A stretch of DNA of 64,000 nucleotides, from NCBI GenBank assembly GCA_964549615.1, contig CAZJVP010000072.1, positions 38,803 through 102,802 of the forward strand, in the 5' to 3' direction. The stretch is from CAYVLA01 sp964549615 [NCBI: uncultured Thermococci archaeon] (GTDB lineage Archaea; CAYQAE01; CAYVLA01). This document shows, piece after piece, positions 34,138 through 43,138 of the stretch; position 1 is the stretch's first letter; each line of letters starts with the position of its first letter. Below the pieces are notes generated by a model, which was not told where the DNA came from, did no database searches, and was given only the letters and a program-made list of their open reading frames with translations. The translations under genes and the position numbers were made by a program.

Positions 34138-35526
34138 ATGGGCCGCCCCGGCCTCATCAGGACCAGCATCGCATGTGCCGTTCTAGGCCTCGTCCTGATG
34201 TACGCCTTCTCTTGCATGGTCGAGCCTAAAGGAATCAGCATAAACCTTCTCGACCGATACATGGGCCGGATCGTGCGGGTGACGGGAACGATAGTTGATC
34301 TGCGGACGCACGAGGCAGGCCATATGTTCGTCAAGATCAAGGATGAGTCAGGCGTGTGTGAGATCCCCCTCTTCAGGGATCTCGCTGCGAAGGTGCCCAG
34401 GCTGACGCTCGGCGATGCGCTGCAGGTCGTAGGGACCGTCGAAGAATACCTGGATTCCCTGCAAGTGGTGCCACGGAGCGAGAAGGACGTCAAGCTCGCG
34501 ATTACGCCGCCCGTTCCCGTCGCGGAGGCGGTGAAGATGATCGGCGACACGATCAAGCTGGAGGGCATTGCCTTCGCCGTCAAGGATTCGGACAAGGGAC
34601 AGGGCTTCTACCTCACCGACGGCAATGCACAGGTCTACGTCTCGACGAAGGTGCGGCGACTGGTCTCAAGCGGATGTAAGGTGACGCTCTCAGGGATCAT
34701 GAAGACGGGCGCGCAAGGCCCGTATCTTGCGGCATCAGAGATCCTGAGCCTTGTCGAAGACGGCGCCGAGAGAGTCGCGATCCGCGATCTTTCCTCAAAG
34801 ATCGGGGTGATGCTGATTCGAGGCAGCCTCAAAGCGACGGAGTCGGGTTGGGAGATCGACGACGGCACGGACAGGCTGGCCGTGAAGCTTGCCTTCCCGG
34901 ACGTGATGGCCGAGGGCGACATAGTCGATGCCATCGTGGTGAAAAACGGTGATGGGATGAACGTGTTGGAGGTAGAACTGAACAAAGCGAACATACTGCC
35001 CCTGGAAAGGCTGGGCAACGATCTCATCGGAAAGAACGTGAGGATCAAGGGGACGGTCGTGAACAAGTTCGTCTCCGGCAACAACGCATTCCTCACGCTC
35101 CACAATGCAACCGATGTCGAGGTTCCGATCTTCGGCGTTGGACCGGAGCTAAATGTGCAGCTCGGCGACGTACTGACCGTGTCAGGGAGGGTGGGCGTCT
35201 ACAGAGAGAAGCTTCAGGTAGTGCCCCGAGACCTTTCGGACGTGAGCGTTGAACCGGGACGGATCTTGGACAAGGAGCTGGACCAGCTTTCCATGGATGA
35301 TCTTTACTCGCTCGTCAGGGTGAGGGGAAGGATCTCCTCAATCAAGCGATATTCGAAGTCCTGCTCGGTCTGGATCAAGGGCCAAAGCAAGAAGGTCAGG
35401 GTCTATCTCACTTTCGACCCGGGCGCCAACGCGACGGTTGGCACGGAGGTCGAGGTCATCGGGCTTGTCAAGTCCTACGAGGATGAAATCGAGATCGTTC
35501 CGAGGGGCGAGGAGGACTTCGGCTAG
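34138..35526 (+). CDS. Membrane-anchored protein with five tandem OB-fold repeats
   Basis: ATG 34138 gives 462 residues. A signal anchor (residues about 8-25) leads into five beta-barrel repeats of about 75-90 residues, each opening with a VRVTGTI / IKLEGIA / IRGSL / VRIKGTV / VRVRGRI strand. Repeats 1, 4 and 5 end in LQVVPR, LQVVPR and IEIVPR, so they arose by duplication. The pattern is that of nucleic-acid- or oligosaccharide-binding OB folds, here on the outside of the membrane. The frame upstream to 34006 is unlikely to be coding. Function unknown. Confidence 0.72.
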   Translation: MGRPGLIRTSIACAVLGLVLMYAFSCMVEPKGISINLLDRYMGRIVRVTGTIVDLRTHEAGHMFVKIKDESGVCEIPLFRDLAAKVPRLTLGDALQVVGTVEEYLDSLQVVPRSEKDVKLAITPPVPVAEAVKMIGDTIKLEGIAFAVKDSDKGQGFYLTDGNAQVYVSTKVRRLVSSGCKVTLSGIMKTGAQGPYLAASEILSLVEDGAERVAIRDLSSKIGVMLIRGSLKATESGWEIDDGTDRLAVKLAFPDVMAEGDIVDAIVVKNGDGMNVLEVELNKANILPLERLGNDLIGKNVRIKGTVVNKFVSGNNAFLTLHNATDVEVPIFGVGPELNVQLGDVLTVSGRVGVYREKLQVVPRDLSDVSVEPGRILDKELDQLSMDDLYSLVRVRGRISSIKRYSKSCSVWIKGQSKKVRVYLTFDPGANATVGTEVEVIGLVKSYEDEIEIVPRGEEDFG

Positions 35527-35547
35527 ATCGGGCTGCCGAGCTCTTCA

Positions 35548-36486
35548 TCAAAGCAGCGAACACAGATAATCCACGGCCGCCTCGGCTATGCTGCGATCCG
35601 TCACCTCTTGCAGTCCCTGCCAGCCTGGGAAGGCGTTGACTTCCAGCACGTAGTAGTCTCCCTCTACGGAGGGCAGAATGTCCACCCCAACGATCTCGCC
35701 GCCAACGGCCTCGGCGGCCTGCAATGCGATCTCATCCACATCGTCTTGGGAAGGGAGGGGCTGCGCCCCGGCAGATATGTTGGTCCTCCAGCCTTGGGGA
35801 TTGAACCTCCTCATCTTCGAAACGACCTCGCCACCTATCACGAGCGCCCTGATGTCGTACTGTGGATGTTCGATGAACCTCTGAACGTAGATGACGTCCT
35901 TACCGTACTTAGCCTGGAACCATGAGACGTAGTCAACGATGTCCCCCTCCCTCATCTCCTCTGGGATCATTATGATTCCCCTGCCTTGCAGCCCCGTTAT
36001 CGGCTTCAGAACGCAGGGCCTGTTGGACCTGATGAAATCAACGGCAAGATGAACGCTCTCGGTGATCAGAGTCGTGGGCATCCTCACTCCTCTTGAGACC
36101 ATCCTCAGCGTCATGCTCACCTTGTTTCTGCAGGTCTCTATCGTCTCGATCGAGTTCACGATCCTCGTGCCCCGTGAGCGGAGCTGCCTTAGGAACTCGA
36201 GTTTGTAGAGCGCCTCGGGCAACTGGTCGAAGCCCAATGAGATCACGTATATCAGGTCGTAGAAGAGCTCATCCCCAGCCATCCTGAGCGAGTCGTACGA
36301 GCATTCAACCGTCCCGTCCCGAACCTCTGTTGCAAAAAGCCATGGAAAGATTGCCTGGTGCGGGATGCGCCTGCCGGACAGTATCGGCTCCAGTTGACGG
36401 AGCCTCCAGCTCTCAGGGTTGACTCCCAGTAGACCGATCAAGGTGAAGCCCCTATCCAACCCCGAAGCGAGCGAACGATTTAACAC
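35548..36486 (-). CDS. RimK-like ATP-grasp ligase
   Basis: A 312-residue ATP-grasp protein. The central ATP-binding lysine segment CVLKPITGLQGRGI, the YVQRFIEHPQYDIRALVIGG strand and the C-terminal metal site (GVDILPS, then YVLEVNAFPGWQGL) follow the RimK branch, which joins amino acids to a carboxylate (ribosomal S6, tetrahydromethanopterin, F420 or LysW as substrates). Which substrate applies here is not readable. Start GTG 36486 lies 13 nt after the GHKL-ATPase stop, so the two genes form an operon. Confidence 0.82.
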   Translation of the reverse strand: MLNRSLASGLDRGFTLIGLLGVNPESWRLRQLEPILSGRRIPHQAIFPWLFATEVRDGTVECSYDSLRMAGDELFYDLIYVISLGFDQLPEALYKLEFLRQLRSRGTRIVNSIETIETCRNKVSMTLRMVSRGVRMPTTLITESVHLAVDFIRSNRPCVLKPITGLQGRGIIMIPEEMREGDIVDYVSWFQAKYGKDVIYVQRFIEHPQYDIRALVIGGEVVSKMRRFNPQGWRTNISAGAQPLPSQDDVDEIALQAAEAVGGEIVGVDILPSVEGDYYVLEVNAFPGWQGLQEVTDRSIAEAAVDYLCSLL

Positions 36487-36499
36487 TTAGCCAACGGAC

Positions 36500-38254
36500 C
36501 TATTTCGCGCCCCCCACCATCGTGAGCTCCGATAGATGCTCCAAGAAGAGGTTGTACCGCAGATAGTCATTGAGCTTCACGAAATCCTCATCGTGGACCC
36601 TCGTGCCAAGCATTATGTGGGAGAGCTCGTGGGCGACCGGGTCCACAAGGAAGAGCGGCACAAGCTGCCTCGGTGCATCGAAGACCTTCTCGACGAACTC
36701 GTTGTTCGTGTTGAGGTAAATCTCGGACGAAGATGAGAACGAGGGCTCGGCCTTGTTGCTGTATTCGACGAAGGATATCTTGATCCCCCTAGCCGTTATC
36801 GTGTTGCTCGCAAGCCTAGTCCCCCGCGCCGCCGCCCTGCCGGGTTGCCGCGGAGCCCCGCTGCCGCCAAGCCCCTTCTCGGGTCGCCCTGAGGCCTCGA
36901 CGACGCTCGCCGCGACCGAGTCGGCATCGAGCTTTGGCATCTTTATCACGACCCCCGTGGATTCGTAGATACGGGATGGATCGATGAGCTTGAATGCTTG
37001 GCGCACAAGCCTCCCGGCCGAGCTCAGCAGAACCCTGCTCCTCTCCGACGTTACGGACGATTCCGCCCTTCCGCCGACATCCACATCGAGGATGGATTTC
37101 GCATCGGGATGAACCATCTTGATCAGGTGCGGCAGGTACTCGTCGGCCGCGAGGACGACGGTGTACCCGTTGAGAACGGCCATCTCCGCCCTGTCGTCAT
37201 GAGCGTTGGTGAAGATGATGTCACCCTTCAGGTCGCCTATGCGCTTCTCCCCGATTCCTATGATCTCCACCGGTATCTTGGACGCTATCGCCGCGACGCG
37301 GTTCGTCCGGGCGAAGTGCTTGAAGGTCTCAACGTAGGACCTGAGAACCTGATCATCCTCGCTCAGGGCGACCATCTGCTTTCTCAGGCACGACCGCAAG
37401 CCCTTGACGAACGCATCGTAGTCCTCGTTCTCGATTATGTTGTTGCGGTCGCTCGTCTCTTTCAAGAAATTGGCGTTGACGAACCCGCCCACCCCTCCGA
37501 AGACGCGGTCCACGACCTTGACGTAGTTGACGCAGATGCTCAGGCGCTCGACCTTTCCAGTCACCACGCCTACGCCTTTAACCTCCCTGTTGTCCTTGAG
37601 GGAGAACGAAATGTCAAAGCTCTTTCCCTCGGGGAGCTGCTCGCGCAGCGATAGCCCATTTACCCTGACGTCGAAGTCCTCAAAGAATATCGTCAGCAGG
37701 CCGCCGGTGTCGCAAAGGTAGCTGTAAACCTCCCTTGGGCGAATCTTCCTGTGAAGCTCGGTGATCGTCCACTTGGTTCCGTTATGATCCCACAGAGGGG
37801 CAACCTGGTGCACCTTCACCGACCTGGATCCCCGGATCATCTCGATGAAATGGGCATCCTGGTTCGACTGGGTGTAGATCACGGCCTTGTTGCCGAGCTG
37901 CGCCCATGAGAGGCGCCCGATGCCCTTGCCGCCGATCATGGGGCGACCGCCACTCGTCTGCTTCTTCTCCTCCTTCACATCGGAACCGATGACCAAGAAC
38001 TCCTCTATCAGCTTCCGATCCATCCCGGTCCCGTCATCCTCTATCGTTATGACGTCGGACCCCATGTTCACCTCCACCTTCTTGGCGTCGGCATCGAACG
38101 GGTTCTGGATGATGAGCTCGCGGAAGGCCTCAAGATACGATGTGTAGAGCCTTTCGCTAAGCTCCTCGAAAATCCGGTCCTGGTCGACCCTGAGCTCTAA
38201 GCTAGTGCCCTCGACAGGCCGCTTCTTCAATAGGGGAGCCTCCCAAGCGAGCAT
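36500..38254 (-). CDS. GHKL (HSP90-like) ATPase with C-terminal HExxH motif
   Basis: A 584-residue protein. The N-terminal GHKL ATP site has the N-box (Gln50-Asn51 in RELIIQNPFDADA), DDGTGM at 73-78 and GGKGIG at 108-113, as in HSP90, MutL, topoisomerase VI and MORC proteins. A middle transducer-like region follows, then a low-complexity Gly/Pro/Arg linker near residues 455-480. The last 100 residues contain H542-ELS-H546 and a further His554-Asp, the layout of zincin metalloproteases such as WLM/SprT proteins. ATG 38254 is leaderless relative to the TATA box. The RimK-like ligase follows 13 nt later. The combination suggests a quality-control or defence enzyme, but that is inference. Confidence 0.8.
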   Translation of the reverse strand: MLAWEAPLLKKRPVEGTSLELRVDQDRIFEELSERLYTSYLEAFRELIIQNPFDADAKKVEVNMGSDVITIEDDGTGMDRKLIEEFLVIGSDVKEEKKQTSGGRPMIGGKGIGRLSWAQLGNKAVIYTQSNQDAHFIEMIRGSRSVKVHQVAPLWDHNGTKWTITELHRKIRPREVYSYLCDTGGLLTIFFEDFDVRVNGLSLREQLPEGKSFDISFSLKDNREVKGVGVVTGKVERLSICVNYVKVVDRVFGGVGGFVNANFLKETSDRNNIIENEDYDAFVKGLRSCLRKQMVALSEDDQVLRSYVETFKHFARTNRVAAIASKIPVEIIGIGEKRIGDLKGDIIFTNAHDDRAEMAVLNGYTVVLAADEYLPHLIKMVHPDAKSILDVDVGGRAESSVTSERSRVLLSSAGRLVRQAFKLIDPSRIYESTGVVIKMPKLDADSVAASVVEASGRPEKGLGGSGAPRQPGRAAARGTRLASNTITARGIKISFVEYSNKAEPSFSSSSEIYLNTNNEFVEKVFDAPRQLVPLFLVDPVAHELSHIMLGTRVHDEDFVKLNDYLRYNLFLEHLSELTMVGGAK

Positions 38255-38274
38255 CTCCTCCCCAGCGCGGTTCT

Positions 38275-38281
38275 CTTAAAT
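38275..38281 (-). promoter_or_regulatory. TATA-like box for the GHKL ATPase operon
   Basis: Minus-strand ATTTAAG, centred 24-27 nt before ATG 38254. Confidence 0.5.
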
Positions 38282-38411
38282 GGTACGTGCCCCCGTTCCG
38301 GGCCTCGGGTCCGTCCCGCAATCACCGCCGGTTCGGATGGTGGGCGCATCCGAGATCGGGCAAACCGAGTATGTGAGGAGCCGGGTAGTTGATGTCGGGC
38401 CCCTCCTTCGA

Positions 38412-39506
38412 TCAGATGTTCGTCCGGATTCCTGCAAGGGATGTCCTGCATCGGTTGTAATGACAGAAGTTTTGCCAGGATACATCAGGCGGGATCCAGT
38501 GATCGGCGTGCGGAATGTACCCCCCACTCTCCACGACCGGCCAGACTCTCTTTACCTCCTTCTCGATCTCGCACTTGCCCTTTGACAGTGCGCGCTTGTC
38601 GATGCCTCCCATCATCACCAGTCTCTTTCCGTACTGCTTTCGAAGCGAGCAAACGTCCATGTTTGCCTGGACCTCGAGCGGCCAGATCCCGTTCAGGCCC
38701 GCCCGCAGCCAGTACGGTATGAGCGCACGGACGTCGCCATCGCTGTCGACGCATATCAGGTCCACGCCCCTGGAGCGCAGGTACTCGCACACGATCTCGT
38801 AGCGCGGAACCATGAATTCCTTGAACAGCTCGATGCTGATCAGCGGCCCGTTCCTGTATGCCATGTCCTCCCAGAAGCCGAAGGCGTCCAGGTCGATGTC
38901 GTCCAAGACCTTCTTGAGGATCGCGATGATGACCTCGACTCGCTGATCCATCATCCTCTCCACGAACTCCGGCTTCTCGTAGAAGGCCCTGCAGAGGTTC
39001 TTCAGCCCAAGCAGGTTGCGAAGCGGTCCGAAGAATCCACCCCACCTGCCTTGGAAGTACATCAATGGCGCCTTCCTATGTTTCCAGTCCTTGACCATTG
39101 AGTCCCAGTTTGGTGGAAACCTTTGCTTGAGCTTCGGGGCCAACCTCTTTCTAACGAGACGATCGAAGTCCTCCTCGGTCTCCACCGGAAACTTCACGAA
39201 CTGGGGCATGCTCGACTGCTCCCTGCCGCCCTTGAACTCCCTCCTAACCACCCCGTCGGGGTCGACGTACAGCAGAGTCTCCCCGTCATCCTGGATTACC
39301 TCGCGCGCGAACGGAGGACAGGGACCCGCGGAAACCGGAACTCCGAGGATAGGATCGAGACAAAAGATCTCGCCGATCGGCTTGCCGTCCCATCCTTCAC
39401 GACGCCATCTCTCAGCGGTCTCTGGCCACATCCCTTCGTCCGAGATGAAAGGGCGATCGGGCTTCTCGAAGTGCGTGACAGCACGATATCTCTCTCGCGC
39501 GTCCAT
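38412..39506 (-). CDS. Uroporphyrinogen decarboxylase-like methyltransferase
   Basis: A second URO-D-fold protein, 364 residues from ATG 39506, which sits 30 nt after a TATA-like box. ICVDSDGDVRALIP, PLEVQANMDV, VMMGGIDKRAL and the terminal GGYIPHADHWIPPDVSWQNF are typical of the non-heme URO-D branch that handles methyl transfer or decarboxylation of small substrates. It is only distantly like the protein at 10772-11842. No corrinoid protein or reductive activator is adjacent. Confidence 0.8.
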   Translation of the reverse strand: MDARERYRAVTHFEKPDRPFISDEGMWPETAERWRREGWDGKPIGEIFCLDPILGVPVSAGPCPPFAREVIQDDGETLLYVDPDGVVRREFKGGREQSSMPQFVKFPVETEEDFDRLVRKRLAPKLKQRFPPNWDSMVKDWKHRKAPLMYFQGRWGGFFGPLRNLLGLKNLCRAFYEKPEFVERMMDQRVEVIIAILKKVLDDIDLDAFGFWEDMAYRNGPLISIELFKEFMVPRYEIVCEYLRSRGVDLICVDSDGDVRALIPYWLRAGLNGIWPLEVQANMDVCSLRKQYGKRLVMMGGIDKRALSKGKCEIEKEVKRVWPVVESGGYIPHADHWIPPDVSWQNFCHYNRCRTSLAGIRTNI

Positions 39507-39532
39507 CCGGGCTAGACATGACAACGCTGCGA

Positions 39533-39540
39533 GTTAAATG
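39533..39540 (-). promoter_or_regulatory. TATA-like box for the URO-D-like gene
   Basis: Minus-strand CATTTAAC, 30 nt before ATG 39506, selecting that start over the one at 39524. Confidence 0.5.
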
Positions 39541-39585
39541 GATCCATACCCGTCCTGATTCCAGCTGGCCCCGGGCATGTAGGTT

Positions 39586-40845
39586 TCAGCTCCTTCGCGT
39601 GGTGCCCACTGCCCTGTAGAGCCTGCGCCGCACCATTAGAGACCAGATGGCGACGCCGGCGACCATGAGGGCCCCAGAGACGGACATATACTCTATGAGA
39701 TACACCCAGAGGAGGGCCCTCGACTTCGCCTCCATCGCCGCTCGCTCGGCCGCGCTGAACTCTTCCTCGAGCTTCTCAATCCACTCGAGAGCGCCGGGAT
39801 AGTCCTCCTGCAAATACCTCGAGTCAACCTCCTTCTTGGCGGCCTTCACGGCCTTGAGCTTCTCATCGACCTCCTTCGTGCTTGCCCCGAAGTTCTCGAT
39901 GAAACTCAGGAAGTCTCCGATCAAGGCGAGACGAGTTGAATAACTCTGAAAGCTCGCCCTGATGGTGTGCATCATTACCGGGTCATCTGGGCACTCCATG
40001 CCAACGACGAAATAGTCTAGGTTCAGGACGAAATCGATCCAGTAGGTCCAGCGGTCCTGCCAGATCCCGGATCCCTTGTAGAAGCCGTGGAGGTCGCAGG
40101 TGAACGAGAGCGCCCGGCCATTACCCACATCCCAGTAGGCAAGGAGGGGCTCTTTCTGCGGCCGCACCTCCATGACTAGCTTGCACCCTTCTTTCAGGGT
40201 CACTTGGTTTATCTCCATCAGGGGAGGCGCAGACTCGAAGGGCAGAGACCTCGTCAGAGTGTTTTCCTCAAGAACCCTCACCCACATCGGACCCGTGACG
40301 AATTTCTGGGTGAGCGAATTGGTCGGGAGGAGGTTCACGTCCAGGTAGCTGCCCTCCCACGTGGAGTGGGCCTGTGGCCCTCCGCCGAAGCCGCGGTAGC
40401 CGTCGGTCATGGCCAACCCCATGCCGCCCTCCTTGACCGCCCTCGTGAAGTGTACCTGCCAGGCACCGGAGATCACGTTCTCGTCGCATCCCGAGAGTTG
40501 AACCATGTCGTAGCGGGACACAAGCTCATCATAGGTTCGCGGGAAGTAAACGCGCATGGCGCGATCGATATCCTCCTGCGTGTTTCCGTACATCCCGCCC
40601 TCCCCCCACCAGACGGTTATCGCGGGTATCAGCGTCGGCTTGATCTTCGGGTCCGAAAGGAAGATCAAACCGGGCTTGGTGCCCCAGAACGGCGAGCCGA
40701 TGTAGAGAAGCCTGAGCCTTCCCGTCTCCGGGTCCAACCTCTTCTGCATGCCAGAGACCATCCCACCTGCGAGGAGCAGCACGGCGACGATGATCCCTAT
40801 GATCCGATGACAAATGAGATTGGATTTAGGCTGCAACGCTCCCAC
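39586..40845 (-). CDS. Exported membrane-anchored family protein (member C), glutamine-amidotransferase-like
   Basis: A 419-residue member of the four-protein family. Signal anchor at about 13-30, then GRLRLLYIGSPF, a YFPRTY box at 100-105, and a Rossmann segment running from YDMVQLSG to MGLAMTDGYRGFGGG that parallels glutamine-amidotransferase-like proteins. After IENFGAS come about 60 residues of coiled coil, then a transmembrane helix and LMVRRRLYRAV. A TATA-like CTTAAG lies at 40854-40859, so translation may begin at TTG 40836 rather than GTG 40845. Function unknown; the ectodomain is probably outside the cell. Confidence 0.8.
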   Translation of the reverse strand: MGALQPKSNLICHRIIGIIVAVLLLAGGMVSGMQKRLDPETGRLRLLYIGSPFWGTKPGLIFLSDPKIKPTLIPAITVWWGEGGMYGNTQEDIDRAMRVYFPRTYDELVSRYDMVQLSGCDENVISGAWQVHFTRAVKEGGMGLAMTDGYRGFGGGPQAHSTWEGSYLDVNLLPTNSLTQKFVTGPMWVRVLEENTLTRSLPFESAPPLMEINQVTLKEGCKLVMEVRPQKEPLLAYWDVGNGRALSFTCDLHGFYKGSGIWQDRWTYWIDFVLNLDYFVVGMECPDDPVMMHTIRASFQSYSTRLALIGDFLSFIENFGASTKEVDEKLKAVKAAKKEVDSRYLQEDYPGALEWIEKLEEEFSAAERAAMEAKSRALLWVYLIEYMSVSGALMVAGVAIWSLMVRRRLYRAVGTTRRS

Positions 40846-40976
40846 TTGTTGATCCTTAAGCTGAAAAAACTTCCGAGATCAACGCGATGCGTCATCGCTG
40901 GAAGGGCAGGTAGCTGCTAGAGCCGCGAGCCTTTTCTCGGCCTGCGCAAGGCCTCGGATGGGCGATGCCGGGAAAC

Positions 40977-40985
40977 GGTTAAGAG
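40977..40985 (+). promoter_or_regulatory. TATA-like box for the CocE-type hydrolase
   Basis: GGTTAAGAG, centred 29 nt before GTG 41010. Confidence 0.5.
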
Positions 40986-41009
40986 CCTTAGGCCGTGCGG
41001 AGGCGTAAG

Positions 41010-42671
41010 GTGAATCGCACGTCACCCATGGCAGGTCAGCAAATGAAATCGAAGGATCTCTCGGCATCCTGGGGAGTGCAGCTCCATAAGCCCCGGGAGG
41101 TCGATCGCACCTACGTCGCCGTTAGGGACGGCACCAAGTTGTACGTCGAGGTCTATCGGCCCGATTCACCGGGTAGGTTCCCGGCAATACTTCTCATGAA
41201 CCCGTACCATAACGTCAGCGTGCCGCCGCATTCCAGGACGAAGTCCAACCACATCGAGTTCACCTCCAGGGGATACGCCGTGGTAGAGTCGGAGGTGAGA
41301 GGAACCGGCATCTCCGAGGGGAAGTTCTTCTTCCTTCGCAATGACGGAAAGGACGGATACGACATCATTCGTTGGATCAGGGATCAGCCTTGGTGCGACG
41401 GTAACGTTGGCCTGATGGGCGCCTCCTACCTCGGAATGGACCAGTTCCCGATCGCCGCCCGCAATCCGCCAGGCCTGAAGGCGATGTTTGTGGGCGTCGC
41501 CGGCGCCGACCTTTATGGCGATATGGTGTACCCCGGAGGCATATTGAACACGATGATACTCAGGTGGGCGGTCAATCACGCAGCGCACCTCCTGCCGCCT
41601 TGGGTTCCGCAGCTCTTCGATATGCCTCAGGAGATAGACCCTAGGATCTACGAGATGCAGGAGAAGATCCATTGCCAAAGGACGCAGCTCATGATCAAAC
41701 AAGCGCTCGAAGGGGGCGGGCTCTACGACAACGACTTCCTCAAGGAATGGATTTCGCATCCCACCGACGGCCCGTTCTGGAGGCAGGACTCCCCATACAA
41801 CTTCTTCAAGAGCATCCGCACCCCGGTATACTGCCAGGGGGGCTGGTTCGACTTTTTCATAGCAGGAACGATAAGGAGCTTCGTCGAGATCGATGCACCG
41901 AAGAAGCTCCTCATCGGCCCATGGTTCCACGGCGGAAAGGAAGGGTGCGACCTACTGGGGGTTCAGCTTCGATGGTTTGACTACTGGTTGAAGGGAATCC
42001 AGAACGGCATCATGGAGGAGCCGCCCGTGCGAGTCTTCGTCATGGGCAAGGACGAATGGAGATTCGAGGATGGTTGGCCTCCAAAGTCTCGGACAATGCG
42101 CCTATACCTGAGGCGTGGAGAGCCGAATCCACGTCATAGCTTGAACGACGGCCTTCTGTCCACGAAGCCCGCGGCTGCGGACGAGGAGCCGGACAGAATC
42201 TCGCACGACCCAGCAAATCTTGTTCCGAGCGTTGCGTTCAGGAATGCGGACATAAGACGAGCGGAGAGGGCCTGCCTCACCTACACCACCGAGCCCCTCA
42301 GCAAGGACATCGAGCTGAACGGTAACGTCGAGCTCCTGCTGAACGCATCGACAAACGCGTTCGATGTCGATTGGTTCGCGAAGCTGACCCGCGTGATCCC
42401 TGAAGGAGATTCGATCGTGATTTCATCTGGAGTCCTGAGAGCTTCCCACCGCCGATCGCACGAGCATCCGCAGAAACTGGTTCCCGGACGCGTCTATGCC
42501 ATGAGGATCGTGATGTCCCCTCTCTGCATTCTGATTCCGAAGGGACATCGCTTGAGATTGGACTTGGCCAACAGCGACTTTCCCCACTTCGCGCCGAACC
42601 TTGTTGCCTCTGATAACGAAGTGTATCACGACGCAAGGCATCGGTCTTGCCTGATCTTGAGCGTGAGATAG
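41010..42671 (+). CDS. CocE/NonD-family alpha/beta hydrolase (X-Pro dipeptidyl-peptidase-like)
   Basis: GTG 41010, behind GGAGG, gives 553 residues. The serine hydrolase domain has the nucleophile elbow GASYLG (Ser139), and the catalytic His in LLIGPWFHGG; the C-terminal 200 residues form the jelly-roll domain of the PF08530 type. Family members cleave acyl esters, cephalosporin or cocaine esters, or X-Pro peptides, so the natural substrate is open. There is no signal peptide. It is preceded by a TATA-like box and followed by a long intergenic region. Confidence 0.88.
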   Translation: MNRTSPMAGQQMKSKDLSASWGVQLHKPREVDRTYVAVRDGTKLYVEVYRPDSPGRFPAILLMNPYHNVSVPPHSRTKSNHIEFTSRGYAVVESEVRGTGISEGKFFFLRNDGKDGYDIIRWIRDQPWCDGNVGLMGASYLGMDQFPIAARNPPGLKAMFVGVAGADLYGDMVYPGGILNTMILRWAVNHAAHLLPPWVPQLFDMPQEIDPRIYEMQEKIHCQRTQLMIKQALEGGGLYDNDFLKEWISHPTDGPFWRQDSPYNFFKSIRTPVYCQGGWFDFFIAGTIRSFVEIDAPKKLLIGPWFHGGKEGCDLLGVQLRWFDYWLKGIQNGIMEEPPVRVFVMGKDEWRFEDGWPPKSRTMRLYLRRGEPNPRHSLNDGLLSTKPAAADEEPDRISHDPANLVPSVAFRNADIRRAERACLTYTTEPLSKDIELNGNVELLLNASTNAFDVDWFAKLTRVIPEGDSIVISSGVLRASHRRSHEHPQKLVPGRVYAMRIVMSPLCILIPKGHRLRLDLANSDFPHFAPNLVASDNEVYHDARHRSCLILSVR

Positions 42672-43138
42672 AATCGATTCTGAGCGGCGCGACGGCATAG
42701 AAAGGAAAACATCACGGTCGAGAAGAAAAGGGAACAATTTTATAGCGAGGCGCGCACAAGTTGGCCCGTAACTCGAATGCAAACAGGGAGAGATGCGTGA
42801 GACCTCACAGCAGAGAATGCGCGAAGGTCGTCATCATTCTCATCCAAGAGGCAGATGATAGCAGGCGAGTATGCATTCCCAATTTGGGCGGTCGATGAAC
42901 TTCTTACTGACGACCACGCCCAATCAGATCACGCAGAGCCAAAGGCTCCTGATGAGCATGTCCTACCACACGCGCTCGGCAGGGCGCGGCAGGCGCCACA
43001 TCTTCGATTCTCGGACTGCCTTGCACCGCTCGCCGGACCAGGTCGCTCGTCCGATTCCTGCCGCTAGGCGCGGTTCGCATCTGGAAGGTATCACGCTAAC
43101 TGGGTGTTTGATGGGAGACCCAGGGAAGGGTTGGAAAG
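42672..43138 (+). other. 467-nt intergenic region with an apparent long leader before the aminomutase gene
   Basis: The only good TATA-like box (TTTTATAG, 42738-42745) predicts transcription from about 42768, leaving a leader near 370 nt, exceptional among the mostly leaderless genes here. A stem-loop CTGGGT/ACCCAG (43100-43123) ends 15 nt before the start codon. A 93-codon frame (42871-43152) crosses the region but has no recognisable features. I see no tRNA or known riboswitch. Confidence 0.5.
42738..42745 (+). promoter_or_regulatory. TATA-like box far upstream of the aminomutase fusion
   Basis: TTTTATAG preceded by purine-rich AAAAGGGAACAA. It is the only clear promoter element in the region. 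Confidence 0.5.

Noticed and set aside
42890-42960. Possible C/D-box guide RNA (GATGA and CTGA boxes)
   Set aside because: The boxes are too close together and a terminal D box with flanking stem is missing.
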